64,000 nt of DNA from Halobium salinum (GTDB lineage: Archaea; Halobacteriota; Halobacteria; Halobacteriales; Haloferacaceae). This document shows positions 25,931 to 35,701 of the stretch, piece after piece. Location: assembly GCF_026586625.1 (NCBI RefSeq), contig NZ_JAODIW010000008.1, forward strand, positions 677,811 through 741,810, read 5' to 3'. The notes below the pieces were generated by a model. It made no database searches and was not told the origin of the DNA. It saw only the letters and a list, made by a program, of their open reading frames with translations. Position 1 is the stretch's first letter. Every line of letters starts with the position of its first letter. A program made the position numbers and the translations under genes.

Positions 25931-26355
25931 GGATCAAAAAAGGGCCGCTCGCTCGGCCCTTCGGGCCTCGCTCGCGGTTCGACTTCTTTGACTGCCGCAC
26001 CGCTCAGCGACAGCACCGCCGACCACGACGCCCGACCGTCGCCACACAGCGACTGCGACCGCACCGCCGGCAGCGATAGCCTTGCTCCCACCGTCGACGA
26101 CCGCTGACCAGTCACTTCGGGTGGGGCTCCGGAAGGGGCCGGGCTGTCGACGAGTCCGACGAAGTAAGCACCGCAGCGAACGAGCGAAGCGAGTGAGTGA
26201 GGCGCGCAGCGAGTCAGACGAGTCGACAGCTCGGGGGCTTCCGAGGGTCATCGCCTCCAGAAGTCACGAGACGCAGATTGTGATGTTTCCAGTTCATACC
26301 CTCGATTCTCCTGAGAGCCGCCGTACTTATCACGAACAATCGCAAACGTCGCGGT
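25931..26355. other. Long non-coding gap with inverted repeats
   Basis: No gene is convincing here. A second A6 and a GGGCC/GGCCC hairpin occur at 25936-25970. A 13-bp inverted repeat (26139-26151 with 26222-26234; core CTGTCGAC/GTCGACAG) encloses about 70 bases rich in GAGCGAAGCGAGTGAG. The 20-mer CTCCCACCGTCGACGACCGC near 26085-26104 also occurs near 6368-6387. CTTATCA near 26325 is the TATA candidate for rimI. Confidence 0.5.
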
Positions 26356-26940
26356 GTGACAACCCCGGCCACCGAACCGGACGCCGAGCGGGACAGCACG
26401 GTGACGGTTCGGCAGGCCGAACAGGCGGACGTCCTCGCCGTCTACCGTATCGAACAGCGCACCTTTCCCCAGCCGTGGCCCTTCTCGGCGTTCGACAGCT
26501 TCGTCGGCGAGCGGGGGTTCCTCGTCGCGACGAAACCGGGCGACGTGGTGACGGCGGGGAGCGACGCGAAAGGGGGCGTCGACACCCCCGACACGGTCGT
26601 CGGCTACGTCGTCGGCGACGTGGTGCCGAACCACGGTCGCGACATCGGCCACATCAAGGATATCGCGGTCGACGCGGCCCACCGCGGCGCCGGAATCGGC
26701 CGCCGACTGCTCGTCGAGGGGCTCACGTCGCTGGTGATGCAGGGCGCGGCCGTCGTCAAACTGGAGGTGCGCGAGGGAAACGAGCCCGCGCTCTCGCTGT
26801 ACCGCGAGTTCGGCTTCGAACCCGTCCACCGGGTCCCGCGCTACTACGGCGACGGCGAGGCGGCGCTGGTGATGGTGCTCGACGTGAACGAGTGGATGGG
26901 TCACAGCGTGGCGGACGCGGACGACGGCGACGCGGAGTAG
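26356..26940 (+). CDS. rimI: RimI-like N-acetyltransferase (GNAT)
   Basis: This 194-residue GNAT enzyme is predicted to acetylate protein N-termini (archaeal RimI/Ard1 type). The acetyl-CoA-binding motif A is IAVDAAHRGAGIGRRLL (about 100-116), preceded by the V-G-Y-V-V strand and followed by KLEVREGNEPALSLYREFGF and the Tyr pair RYYGDG. The start is GTG at 26356, with CTTATCA about 30 bp upstream suggesting leaderless expression. A short acidic tail follows the domain. Confidence 0.87.
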   Translation: MTTPATEPDAERDSTVTVRQAEQADVLAVYRIEQRTFPQPWPFSAFDSFVGERGFLVATKPGDVVTAGSDAKGGVDTPDTVVGYVVGDVVPNHGRDIGHIKDIAVDAAHRGAGIGRRLLVEGLTSLVMQGAAVVKLEVREGNEPALSLYREFGFEPVHRVPRYYGDGEAALVMVLDVNEWMGHSVADADDGDAE

Positions 26941-26974
26941 CACCCTTTTCCGACTCGGCCCCGAACGCGAAGCC

Positions 26975-27499
26975 ATGAGCAGCGGCTACGCCTGTCCGGT
27001 CTGTGACGCCCCCCAGCGTGACGGGGAACACCTGGCGAACCACCTCGCGTTCACCGCCATGCTCCGGGGCGAGGAGCACGAGGAGTGGCTGGACGAACAC
27101 GTCCCCGACTGGGCGAGCGGGAGCCCGGACGACCTCGCCGAGCGCGTCGTCGAGTTCGCCGACGCGGCGGAGTACGAGGAGGTCTTCGAGGACACCGTCC
27201 ACGACCACGGCGGACACGGCCGGAGCGGCGGCCACGACGACCAGCACGACCCCGCACACGGCCACCCCGAACAGGGCCGCCCCTCCGTCGACGCCGCGGC
27301 CCCCCGGAGCCGAGGCGGTGCCGGCGAGCAGGGCGAACTGAGCGGGGAAGCCGCAGCCGTGCTGGAGGAGGCCCGCCGGATGACCGAGGAGATGTACGAG
27401 GACGACGACCCCGTCGTCGAGGAGGACGGGTCGGTCGGGGACGCGTCGGACGACGAAACCGACGCCGCCGACACCGACGACGAAGGACAAGAATCCTAA
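26975..27499 (+). CDS. Haloarchaeal zinc-finger-like protein of unknown function (DUF5810-like)
   Basis: This 174-residue acidic protein begins with a C2H2-like pattern, CPVCDAPQRDGEHLANHLAFT (Cys7, Cys10, then His19 and His23). A helical domain follows (EEHEEWLDEHVPDW, EEVFEDTVHDH) and then a His/Asp/Glu-rich low-complexity tail. The name DUF5810 is from memory and should be checked. It lies between rimI and another haloarchaeal gene of unknown function on the same strand, and the three probably form one transcript. Confidence 0.75.
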   Translation: MSSGYACPVCDAPQRDGEHLANHLAFTAMLRGEEHEEWLDEHVPDWASGSPDDLAERVVEFADAAEYEEVFEDTVHDHGGHGRSGGHDDQHDPAHGHPEQGRPSVDAAAPRSRGGAGEQGELSGEAAAVLEEARRMTEEMYEDDDPVVEEDGSVGDASDDETDAADTDDEGQES

Positions 27500-27521
27500 G
27501 CTGGCGGGGCGAACGCCGACC

Positions 27522-27959
27522 ATGGAGACGGAAGGCGTGTTCGCCCCGGAGACGGTCGAGGAGGCCCGCGAGCAGTACGAGAACGTCGGCCCCGCCGCGC
27601 AGGTGGTCGTCCGCGAGACCGTCCGCGCGATGGCGTTCGACCGCAAGGAGTACAAGGAACGGGTGACGAGCGACGTGGTCGAGACCGCCCGCGACGCGCT
27701 GTTCGCCTCGCTGCTCGTCGTCCACGTCGGCGACCGCGCCGAGTTCGAGGCGTGGTGTGAGGACCACCCCGACTACGACGTGACGGAGGTCGGTAACGAG
27801 AACGTCGAGCGCGTCGTCTGGCACGCCGCCCCGTTCGCCGGGGAGGTCGCGGCCGCGACGTTCCAAGAGGAGCGTACCGCGGCGGTCGGCACCCTCCGTC
27901 GACAGGCGTTCGGACGCATCTACCGCGACCGACTCGGGGCGACGAACGGCGCCGAGTGA
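27522..27959 (+). CDS. Haloarchaeal protein of unknown function (DUF5809-like)
   Basis: This 145-residue protein is mostly helical in appearance (PETVEEAREQYENVG, AAQVVVRETVRAMAFDRKEY) with a mixed C-terminal part containing EFEAWCEDHPDYDV and VWHAAPFAGEVA. No catalytic motif was found. The gene follows the DUF5810-like gene by 22 bp and the pair seems to travel together in haloarchaea (family numbering from memory). A tandem 32-bp repeat starts immediately after its stop codon. Confidence 0.75.
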   Translation: METEGVFAPETVEEAREQYENVGPAAQVVVRETVRAMAFDRKEYKERVTSDVVETARDALFASLLVVHVGDRAEFEAWCEDHPDYDVTEVGNENVERVVWHAAPFAGEVAAATFQEERTAAVGTLRRQAFGRIYRDRLGATNGAE

Positions 27960-28050
27960 CGACGCAGAAACGCCGGACGGTGAACGACTAACGGCACAGA
28001 AACGCCGAACGTCGAACGACCGGCGCGCAGGAACGTCGAACGACCGACGG
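27960..28050. repeat. 32-bp tandem repeat between convergent genes
   Basis: Nearly three imperfect units with period 32 fill the whole gap between the DUF5809-like gene and phoU (27960-27991, 27992-28023, 28024-28050). The shared core is CAGAAACGCCG followed by GAACGAC. No T-tract is visible. Confidence 0.75.
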
Positions 28051-29088
28051 TCAGTCCCCCGCCTCGACACGGGGCTCGACCCGCGGCGAGTGAAGCGAGG
28101 TCTTCACCGCCCGGTCGGCGACGTCGCGGCCGGCGTCGGCGCTCCGGCGGAGCGCGGCGATGGCCCGAGGCGGGACCCCGGCGTCCGCAAGTTCGTCCAC
28201 GGCGATTCGACACGCCTCGGCGCGCTCCCGAACCTCCCGCGCCTCGTCGAGCGAGGCGCCCGAGAGCACGGCGTCGACGCCGTCCTCGAGGAGGTCGTGG
28301 ACTCCGGTGCTCGCGTCGTGGAACGCCGCACACCCGACCGGGGCTTCCAGCTCGTCGCCCTCTCCGAGGCCGTCGACCAGCCCGGCGAGCCGGTCGGCCT
28401 CGGCGGCCACCTGGTCGAGCCGGTCGGCGACGACGACGTGGTCGAACCCCTCTAGGCGGCCGGACTCCTCGAAGTCGAGGAGGGTTCGACGGAAGCGGCG
28501 CTCGACGGCCGCGAGCTCCGCTCGCACGTCCCGGTGCCGGTCGTCCATCCCGCGGACGAGGGCCCCGTCGCCGGTGCGTAGCGCCGCCGTCGCGTCGCGG
28601 TGCATCGAGAGGGCGGCGAACTGGAGCTTCGACAGGAGTCGGTCGGTCGACAGCTCCTCGGTCGCGAGCAGGTCGCGACAGACGAACCGCCCGTCGGCCT
28701 CGACGGCCACCTCGAGACCAGCGAGCCGGTCGGTCGCCGTGCGGACCGCTCGCCGAAGCGCGGGGTCGAGACCGTCGGGTTCCGGGGCACCCTCTTCGGT
28801 GCCGTCGCCGACGCCGACGTGAACCTCGAACTCCGCACAGCCGAGCGTGTAGAACGCCCGGAGGACCCGGGTCACGTCTTCGGGCGAGACGTCCTCGAAC
28901 CGGCCGAGGTCGACCGTCGTCCGCCCGTCCGGCGTCACCTGGTCAGCACCGACGATGAGCGCCCCATTGCCGCTCGGGCGGAGTTCGAGCCGCTGGCCCG
29001 GCTCGATACCCTGTTCGACCGCCCACCCCTTCGGCAGCGAGATGGTGAACGTCGAACTCCCCGTGAGCTGGACCTTTCGCGTCTCCAT
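28051..29088 (-). CDS. phoU: PhoU-type phosphate regulator with AbrB domain
   Basis: This 345-residue protein has an N-terminal AbrB/SpoVT swapped-hairpin DNA-binding domain (residues 1-45, QLTGSSTFTISLPKGWAVE) followed by two helical PhoU repeats. It is the last gene of the pst operon, two bases after pstB. PhoU proteins restrain phosphate transport; the fused AbrB domain suggests that this one also contacts DNA and could autoregulate the operon (inference). The ATG at 29088 gives METRKVQLTG. Confidence 0.88.
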   Translation of the reverse strand: METRKVQLTGSSTFTISLPKGWAVEQGIEPGQRLELRPSGNGALIVGADQVTPDGRTTVDLGRFEDVSPEDVTRVLRAFYTLGCAEFEVHVGVGDGTEEGAPEPDGLDPALRRAVRTATDRLAGLEVAVEADGRFVCRDLLATEELSTDRLLSKLQFAALSMHRDATAALRTGDGALVRGMDDRHRDVRAELAAVERRFRRTLLDFEESGRLEGFDHVVVADRLDQVAAEADRLAGLVDGLGEGDELEAPVGCAAFHDASTGVHDLLEDGVDAVLSGASLDEAREVRERAEACRIAVDELADAGVPPRAIAALRRSADAGRDVADRAVKTSLHSPRVEPRVEAGD

Positions 29089-29090
29089 CG

Positions 29091-30086
29091 TTACCCGAAC
29101 TTGCCGCTGATGTAGTCCTCGACGCGCTGGCTCTCGGGGTTCTCGAAGATTTTCTCGGTGTCGTCGTACTCGACGAGTTCGCCGCCGGTGAGGAAGACGG
29201 CGGTCTGGTCGGAGATGCGTGCCGCCTGCTGCATGTTGTGGGTGACGACGACGACCGTGTACTCCTCCGCGAGGTCCGTGATGAGGTCCTCGATCTTCGA
29301 GGTCGCGATGGGGTCGAGCGCCGACGCCGGCTCGTCCATCAGGATGACCTCCGGGTCGGTGGCGAGACAGCGGGCGATGCAGAGGCGCTGTTGCTGCCCG
29401 CCGGAGAGCCCGAGCGCGTTGTCGTCGAGGCGGCCGCTCACCTCGTCCCACAGCGCGGCGTCGCGCAGCGAGCGCTCGACGAGTTTCTCCTCGGCCTCCT
29501 TGTCGCTCCGCCCCACGAGCCGCGAGAGCAGGCCCGTGTTGATGTCGCCGTGCTTGCGCGGGCCGTAGGAGATGTTGTCCCGGATGGACTTCGGGAACGG
29601 GTTCGGCGACTGGAACACCATCCCGACGCGCTTGCGGAGTTCGACGAGGTTCGCGTTGTCGTCGTAGACGTTCTGGCCGTCGAGTTCGACGCTCCCGTCG
29701 ATGCGAGCGGCCTTAATGCGGTCGTTCATCCGGTTGAGACACCGGAGGTACGTCGACTTCCCGCAGCCCGAGGGACCGATGAGCGCGGTGACGCTCTCCT
29801 CTGGAATCTCCATCGAGACGCCCTTCAGGGCGTGCTCGTCGCCGTAGTACACGTCGAGGTCGTGGACCGAGAGCTTCGACTCGCCGTCGAAGTCGTACTG
29901 GACCCACTCCGGCCGCGTGGTCTCGTCGGTCTCACCCGCGACGGTCGTGCGTTCGGTCGACGGCTCCGGTCGGCTCGCGGACTCGGTCGTCGCGGTCGCC
30001 GTCGAGGGCGCCGCGTCCGGCTCCGTCGCTTCCGCGGCTCTCTCGCGATCCGGCTCCGTCTCGGTCTCCGTCTGGTGTTCACTCAT
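29091..30086 (-). CDS. pstB: Phosphate ABC transporter ATP-binding protein
   Basis: This 331-residue ABC ATPase powers phosphate import with PstA/PstC. Walker [10 protein letters not shown], signature [13 protein letters not shown] and Walker [14 protein letters not shown] are intact. The first 75 residues are a disordered Glu/Thr-rich extension ([19 protein letters not shown]) that bacterial PstB lacks. The start overlaps the end of pstA by 8 nt, so translation is probably coupled. Confidence 0.95.
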   Translation of the reverse strand: MSEHQTETETEPDRERAAEATEPDAAPSTATATTESASRPEPSTERTTVAGETDETTRPEWVQYDFDGESKLSVHDLDVYYGDEHALKGVSMEIPEESVTALIGPSGCGKSTYLRCLNRMNDRIKAARIDGSVELDGQNVYDDNANLVELRKRVGMVFQSPNPFPKSIRDNISYGPRKHGDINTGLLSRLVGRSDKEAEEKLVERSLRDAALWDEVSGRLDDNALGLSGGQQQRLCIARCLATDPEVILMDEPASALDPIATSKIEDLITDLAEEYTVVVVTHNMQQAARISDQTAVFLTGGELVEYDDTEKIFENPESQRVEDYISGKFG

Positions 30087-31674
30087 GGCTTATCTTCCTC
30101 CGGAAGTACGTTCTGGTGGCGATACCGATGGCGTAGAAGCTGAGGACGACGAGCAGCAGGACGAACGCCGTCGCCCACGCGAACTCCAACGAGTTCTCGA
30201 TGTTCGAACTGCTCAGCCCCGCCGTGATGATGGCGTAGAGCTGGTAGGGCAGCGCCGACGAGGCCTCGAACAGCGCCGGGTTCGAGACGTCGAGGAACGG
30301 CGGCCCCATCACGACGTCGACCTGGAAGCTCCGCAGCACGGCCGGCGCGTTCTGCTTCGCCGGGAATATCTCCCCGGCGGTGACGAGCAGCAGCGGTGCC
30401 GTCTCGCCCGCAATGCGGCCGACGCCGAGGATGACTCCGGTGACGACGCCCGGCATGGCCGCCGGCAGGACGACGCTCCGGACGGTCTCCCACCGGCTGA
30501 CCCCGAGCGCGGCGCTCGCGTCGCGGTACTCGTCCGGGACGGACTTCAGTGACTCCCGACTGGTGATGAGCACCAACGGGAGCAGCATGAACGAGAGCAC
30601 GAGCATCCCCGCGAACAGCGACTTCGTGTTGCCGAATCGGGGGACGAGGAACGCGTAGCCGAACAGCCCGAAGACGATGCTCGGCGTGCTCCAGAGCCCG
30701 TTGGTCGCGACCTCGACGACCTGCGTGAACCGACCCTGTTCGGCGTACTCGGTGAGGAACACCGCCGCCCCGATGCCGAGCGGGACGGCCATCATCACGG
30801 CGCCGACTACCAGCCAGACCGTGCCGACCACGGCCGGCCAGATGCCCGGCGACTGCTCCATCAGCGAGACCCCGTTGGTGAGGAACGGCCAGTTGAACGA
30901 CAGGCCCGGACCGAAGCCGATGCCGGCGAACGCCCGGCCGGCCCCCTTCATCGTGACGAACGCGAGCAGGTACAGCAGGACGGTGAGGACGAGCGCGGCG
31001 AGCAGCCAGATGGCCATGTACGCCGCGCGCTGTCGGCCCCGCCGGCCGAACGCGCCGTGAGCCTTGGCGGCCCCCCAGGCGGTCACCAGCGAGCCGACGA
31101 TGCCGACGACCGGGACGACGACCGGCGCGGTGAACGACGCCTGGAGGTCCGGCGGCGACCAGGACCAGCCGGTGCCGACGGTTCCGGTCAGGAAGACGGC
31201 CCCGGCGAACAGCGCCAGCGCGCCGCCGGGAAGCGTCGACCCGAGGTCCTCCTTCGGGAACACGGCGCCGAACAGCACCGCGACCCCGACGGCGAGCGTG
31301 GCCGGGAGCCAGACGACGACGCCGAAGCCGAGGCTCTGTGAGACGACCAGGCCGGCGACGACGGCCCAGAGCAGTCCGAACGCCCCGGCCGTCACCAGTC
31401 CGGCGTCGCGGTCGGGGGTCGTCTCCACGACGCCGACCGCGGAGACGACACCGATTCCTATCGTGACGACGCCGAGCAGGCTCAGAATCGCCCCGAACAC
31501 GGTCGGCATCGCGATGCCGCCCAGCCCGCCCTCGAACGGAACGATTTCCGCGAGCGTCAGGAAACTGAGCGTCGAGGTGAGGACGCCGACGGCGGCCGTG
31601 GCGGCGGCTATCACCTCGTAGGTGGACGTGTCGGACTCGACGAGTTCCGAGCGCGTCGCGTTTCGGTTGCTCAT
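30079..31674 (-). CDS. pstA: Phosphate ABC transporter permease PstA with extra membrane domain
   Basis: This 531-residue permease is well above the usual 280-300. The first about 215 residues hold four to five extra hydrophobic segments of unknown role. The C-terminal part is a normal PstA with its own membrane helices and the EAA-like loop [20 protein letters not shown]. The start ATG overlaps the pstC stop by 4 nt. The extra N-terminal membrane region may be a haloarchaeal trait. Confidence 0.92.
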   Translation of the reverse strand: MSNRNATRSELVESDTSTYEVIAAATAAVGVLTSTLSFLTLAEIVPFEGGLGGIAMPTVFGAILSLLGVVTIGIGVVSAVGVVETTPDRDAGLVTAGAFGLLWAVVAGLVVSQSLGFGVVVWLPATLAVGVAVLFGAVFPKEDLGSTLPGGALALFAGAVFLTGTVGTGWSWSPPDLQASFTAPVVVPVVGIVGSLVTAWGAAKAHGAFGRRGRQRAAYMAIWLLAALVLTVLLYLLAFVTMKGAGRAFAGIGFGPGLSFNWPFLTNGVSLMEQSPGIWPAVVGTVWLVVGAVMMAVPLGIGAAVFLTEYAEQGRFTQVVEVATNGLWSTPSIVFGLFGYAFLVPRFGNTKSLFAGMLVLSFMLLPLVLITSRESLKSVPDEYRDASAALGVSRWETVRSVVLPAAMPGVVTGVILGVGRIAGETAPLLLVTAGEIFPAKQNAPAVLRSFQVDVVMGPPFLDVSNPALFEASSALPYQLYAIITAGLSSSNIENSLEFAWATAFVLLLVVLSFYAIGIATRTYFRRKISHE

Positions 31675-32750
31675 ACGTCACCTCCGAGTTTGCGCTGCAT
31701 GCGCGCCTCGACGTACTGCGCGGCGATGCTGAGCCCCATCACGGTGACGAACAGGACGACGCCGGCCGCGAACAGGGTGTTCATGTGGAGCCCGAACGCG
31801 CTCCCGTACTGGGCGGCGATGGCCGAGGTCAGCGTGATGGTGTTGCCGAACACGTCGTAGAGGGGGTCGGGCAGTTCGACGACGGTGCCGAGGATGACCG
31901 TCGCGGCCATCGTCTCGCCGATGGCCCGCCCGACGCCGAGCAGGATACCGGCCGAGACGCCCGACAGCGCGGTCGGGAGCGTGACGCTCTTCATCGTCTG
32001 CCAGTCCGTCGAGCCGAGCGCCAGCGACCCGCTCTTCATCGACTCGGGGACGCTCGCGATGGCGTCTTCGGCGACGGAGACGGTGGTCGGCAGCGCCATG
32101 AACCCGATGACGATACCGGCGAGGAACAGACTCCCCTGCCCCGCGAGCAGGAACTTCTCGGTCATGTACGGGTTGAGCACGGTGAAGCCGATGAACCCGT
32201 AGACGATGGAGGGGATGCCGGCCAACACCTCCACCGCGGGCTTGATTATCTCGCGGACGGTCCGCGGGGCGATTTCGCTGATGAACAGCGCCCCCGCGAC
32301 GCCGAAGGGAGCCGCGACGAGGGTTGCGAGAACCGTCGTGACGAACGTCCCCCACATCAGGGGCACGAGCGAGTAGACGTGCGTCTCGGTGTTCCACAGC
32401 GGCTGTTCCAGGCGCGTCAGGAGTTCGACGACGCCCATGTTGGCGAACGCCGGCGCCGCCTCGAGGAACACGTAGAACGTGATGAGCCCGAGGACCGTGA
32501 CCGTCGACACCGTCGCGACGAACATCAGCGTGCGCGCGGTCTCGGCCTGGTGTGCGAACCAGCCGTAGGCCGTCACGCCGACGAACCCGAGCAGGAACGG
32601 GACGGTGAACGGCATCGACAGCAGGAAGCTGGCGAACGCGCCGACGAGACAGACGCCGGCGACGACGCTCACCGCGATGCCGCCGGTAGCCGCCCCGTCG
32701 AGCGCCTCCTGTAGTCTCGTCAGTTGGTCGTCTTCTGTTACTTGTGACAT
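31671..32750 (-). CDS. pstC: Phosphate ABC transporter permease PstC
   Basis: This 359-residue inner permease component pairs with PstA. About eight hydrophobic segments are visible; the coupling loop EDAIASVPESMKSGSLALGSTDWQ and the preceding MALPTTVSV are typical. It starts 54 bases after the pstS stop and overlaps pstA by 4 nt. Confidence 0.94.
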   Translation of the reverse strand: MSQVTEDDQLTRLQEALDGAATGGIAVSVVAGVCLVGAFASFLLSMPFTVPFLLGFVGVTAYGWFAHQAETARTLMFVATVSTVTVLGLITFYVFLEAAPAFANMGVVELLTRLEQPLWNTETHVYSLVPLMWGTFVTTVLATLVAAPFGVAGALFISEIAPRTVREIIKPAVEVLAGIPSIVYGFIGFTVLNPYMTEKFLLAGQGSLFLAGIVIGFMALPTTVSVAEDAIASVPESMKSGSLALGSTDWQTMKSVTLPTALSGVSAGILLGVGRAIGETMAATVILGTVVELPDPLYDVFGNTITLTSAIAAQYGSAFGLHMNTLFAAGVVLFVTVMGLSIAAQYVEARMQRKLGGDV

Positions 32751-32804
32751 TGGTATGAGTAAAAATCGGCGGTCGGACGTGCTGCGAGTCGCGAAGCGGC
32801 CGCG

Positions 32805-33998
32805 TCAGTTCGACTGGCTCGCGAGCTTCGAGCGCTGGTTCTCTATCTCCGACTGTGGGAGCGGGAAGTAGTTGTTCCCCTGCACGAACAGCTCCTGCCC
32901 CATCGGGCTGAGCATCATGTTGATGAACGCCGACTCGCGCTTGTCCGTCTCCTCCCACGTGTACATGTGGAGGTCACGGTTGAGCGGGTAGTCCGACGCA
33001 CCGAGCCCCGGGTCCTCGCCGAGTTCGTAGACGGTGCCGTCCTCCGACTCGAAGGCGACGGCCGGGACCTGGTCGCTGACGAACGCGAGCGCCATGTAGG
33101 CGATGGCGTTGTCCGACTGCTGGACGAGCGTCTGGACCTGCTGGTTCTGTCCCTTCCGAGTGTCGACGCCGGACATGGAGGCGTTCGCGTCGCCGAGGAG
33201 GTTCGAACGGAACGCGGTGTCCGTCCCGGAGCCCTCGGCACGACCGACGGCGTATATCTCCTTGTCCTCACCCTCGTAAGAGTCGATCTCGGACCAGTTC
33301 GTAATCTCGCCCTGGTATATCTGAGTGACCTGCTGTGCGGTGAGCTTCGTGACGCCCGCGTCGTATATCTGCTTGCTGACGACGATGGGCTGGCCGTCGC
33401 GGCCGACGACGTGGTCTTTGAACTTGTTCAGCGTCTCCTCGCTCGGGTTGTCGAGTTCGGCCTCGACGGGCGCGCTGGAGTTGCCGATGTCGACCTGCTC
33501 CTCCATGACCGCCTTCACGCCGGTGCCGGAGTGGCTCAGACCGACCTGAACCGGGAACGGCGGGTTCGCGGTCTCGCCCGTCGCCTCGAAGCCGTAGAGG
33601 CCGGCGAAGTAGTCGGCGAGGCGCTTGTCCGTGTCGATGTCGTACTGACCCGGACCCCAGTACTCCTCGTCGTCCGCCGGCGGGTTGGAGTTCCAGTAGG
33701 ACGACGCGGTGTTCGAGATGGGGTACACGGTCGAGGACCCTTCAGCCGAGACACGACTCGGCTGTGACTCCTCGCTCTCGGCGGTCTCGGTCTCGCCAGA
33801 CGCGGCCTCGGTCGTCTGGTCGCTGGACCCAGTCGTGGTGCTCTCGCTTCCACCCGAGGACTCGGTCGTCGAATCGCCGCTACCGCCACCGGACTCACCG
33901 GAACAGCCGGCCACGGCCGCGACACCGGCTGCACCGACGCCAGCGAGGAATTTCCGTCGCGATTCGATGGATGAGTCGCCCTCGTCTCGGTCAGACAT
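32805..33998 (-). CDS. pstS: Phosphate-binding lipoprotein
   Basis: This 397-residue substrate-binding protein heads the pst operon. It has a twin-arginine signal (SRRKFLAGVG, Arg14-Arg15) and a lipobox AVAGC (Cys32), then a long Ser/Thr/Glu linker (about 33-80). The phosphate-binding fold contains SAEGSSTVYPISN, GLSHSGTGVKAVMEEQVDIGNSSAPV and GRAEGSGTDTAFR. The ATG at 33998 (MSDRDEG) directly precedes the signal; an ATG 24 bases upstream is less likely. Expression is expected to rise on phosphate limitation. Confidence 0.94.
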   Translation of the reverse strand: MSDRDEGDSSIESRRKFLAGVGAAGVAAVAGCSGESGGGSGDSTTESSGGSESTTTGSSDQTTEAASGETETAESEESQPSRVSAEGSSTVYPISNTASSYWNSNPPADDEEYWGPGQYDIDTDKRLADYFAGLYGFEATGETANPPFPVQVGLSHSGTGVKAVMEEQVDIGNSSAPVEAELDNPSEETLNKFKDHVVGRDGQPIVVSKQIYDAGVTKLTAQQVTQIYQGEITNWSEIDSYEGEDKEIYAVGRAEGSGTDTAFRSNLLGDANASMSGVDTRKGQNQQVQTLVQQSDNAIAYMALAFVSDQVPAVAFESEDGTVYELGEDPGLGASDYPLNRDLHMYTWEETDKRESAFINMMLSPMGQELFVQGNNYFPLPQSEIENQRSKLASQSN

Positions 33999-34450
33999 CA
34001 CCTGAACAACGCCGAGTGACACTCAAAACGGCTGCTATGATGGGTCTATCCGGTCATTTTCGGTACCCCGTGGTAACGAGCTGCACATTGTAGAAATGTG
34101 TCTATATACCGGTCTGACGGCCGCCCCGCGCCGCTGCCGACTGGAGTGTTCGGAGACCGACGCATAGTTCTTTCCCCAATATACTATTTCGCAATCAACA
34201 CATTCCATCGGCCTGGTCGACGGGGACGGCCGAGCGTCGGGAGCGAGGTCGGCGAGGGTCCGAACGGTGGACCCGGGACCGGCGGGCGCCACTCGCGGTA
34301 CCGAGTCGGAGAGTGACCGGCGCTACCCGGCGAATCCCTGGCTCACGACGGGTCGTGGCTGGGAATACGAGCGGCCGCGACGAGGAGAACAGCAACTTTA
34401 TCAGGCGTTCGGGGCGAATCCCACACAGAAACCTTGCTCTCAGGAGGCCA
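33999..34450. promoter_or_regulatory. Divergent promoter region between pstS and aIF2-gamma
   Basis: This gap of 452 bases holds several TATA-like sites and no convincing gene. For pst (minus strand), GGTATATAGAC (about 34100-34110) and AGTATATTGG (about 34176-34185) are the best. For aIF2-gamma (plus strand), ACTTTATC (about 34396-34403) gives a start near 34428, followed by the Shine-Dalgarno-like CAGGAGG at 34441-34447. No phosphate box could be assigned with confidence. Confidence 0.55.
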
Positions 34451-35692
34451 ATGGTGACAGAGACACCAACACAACCGGAGGTGAACATCGGACTCGTCGG
34501 CCACGTCGACCACGGAAAGACGACGCTCGTCCAGGCGTTGAGTGGGTCGTGGACCGACCAGCACAGCGAAGAGATGAAACGCGGTATCTCCATCCGACTG
34601 GGCTACGCGGACGCGACGTTCCGCCAGTGCCCGGAGGAGGAGGCGCCCGACTGCTACACCGTCGAGGAGACGTGTGGCGAGCACGACACGGAGACCGAGG
34701 TCGTGCGCACCGTGTCGTTCGTCGACGCGCCGGGCCACGAGACGCTGATGGCGACGATGCTGTCGGGGGCCGCCCTGATGGACGGCGCCGTGCTCGTCAT
34801 CTCGGCGACCGAGGACGTTCCCCAGGCACAGACCGAGGAACATCTGATGGCGCTCGACATCATCGGCATCGACAACATCGTCATCGCCCAGAACAAGGTC
34901 GACCTCGTCGACCGCGAGCGCGCACGGGACAACTACCGGCAGATACAGGAGTTCGTCGAGGGGACCGTCGCCGAGGACGCCCCCATCGTCCCGGTGAGCG
35001 CCGGCCAGGAGGTCAACCTGGACCTCCTCATCGACGCCATCGAGCGCGAGATTCCGACCCGGGAGCGCCCCGCGGACGAGGACGCGCGGATGTACGTCGC
35101 GCGCTCGTTCGACATCAACCGGCCGGGGACGACGTGGGAGAACCTCTCCGGCGGCGTCGTCGGCGGGTCGCTCGTCGCCGGCAAGATGGAGAGAGGCGAC
35201 GAGATTCAGCTCCGCCCCGGCCGCGAGGTCGAACACGGCGGGAAGACCTCGTGGGAGTCCATCGAGACCGACATCCGTTCGCTCCAGGCGGGCGGCAAAC
35301 AGGTCGACGAGGTCACCCCCGGCGGCCTACTCGGCGTCGGCACCGGTCTCGACCCCAGCCTGACGAAGGGGGACGCACTCGCCGGGCAGGTCGCCGGCGA
35401 ACCCGGGACGCTCCCGCCGACGCGGGAGTCCTTCGAGATGGACGTCGACCTGCTCGACCGCGTCGTCGGCGGCGACGAGGAGATCGAGGAGATTTCGACG
35501 GGCGAACCGCTGATGCTCACGGTCGGCACCGCGACGACGGTCGGTGCGGTGACCAGCGCCCGCGAGGACGAGTGTGAGGTCAACCTGAAGCGGCCCGTCT
35601 GTGCGGAGGCGGGCGCGAAGATCGCCATCAATCGGCGGGTCGGCGCCCGCTGGCGACTCATCGGCGTCGGCACGCTGAACGAGGACGCGTAG
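34451..35692 (+). CDS. Translation initiation factor aIF2, gamma subunit
   Basis: This 413-residue GTPase delivers initiator Met-tRNA to the ribosome as part of aIF2. The G-loop GHVDHGKTT is at residues 17-25, G3 is DAPGHE, and G4 is NKVD. A Cys cluster (Cys60, Cys68, Cys75) marks the zinc knuckle typical of aIF2-gamma. The ATG at 34451 has an unusually good Shine-Dalgarno sequence (CAGGAGG, 34441-34447). It opens a cluster with a PIN nuclease, Rpo7, Spt4 and a dephospho-CoA kinase, each spaced by 0-10 bp. Confidence 0.95.
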   Translation: MVTETPTQPEVNIGLVGHVDHGKTTLVQALSGSWTDQHSEEMKRGISIRLGYADATFRQCPEEEAPDCYTVEETCGEHDTETEVVRTVSFVDAPGHETLMATMLSGAALMDGAVLVISATEDVPQAQTEEHLMALDIIGIDNIVIAQNKVDLVDRERARDNYRQIQEFVEGTVAEDAPIVPVSAGQEVNLDLLIDAIEREIPTRERPADEDARMYVARSFDINRPGTTWENLSGGVVGGSLVAGKMERGDEIQLRPGREVEHGGKTSWESIETDIRSLQAGGKQVDEVTPGGLLGVGTGLDPSLTKGDALAGQVAGEPGTLPPTRESFEMDVDLLDRVVGGDEEIEEISTGEPLMLTVGTATTVGAVTSAREDECEVNLKRPVCAEAGAKIAINRRVGARWRLIGVGTLNEDA

Positions 35693-35701
35693 GCTCCAGC
35701 C

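Noticed and set aside
34035-34208. A short minus-strand frame beginning [14 protein letters not shown] upstream of pstS
   Set aside because: It has a CxxC but no promoter at the right distance and lies across the predicted pst promoter sites.
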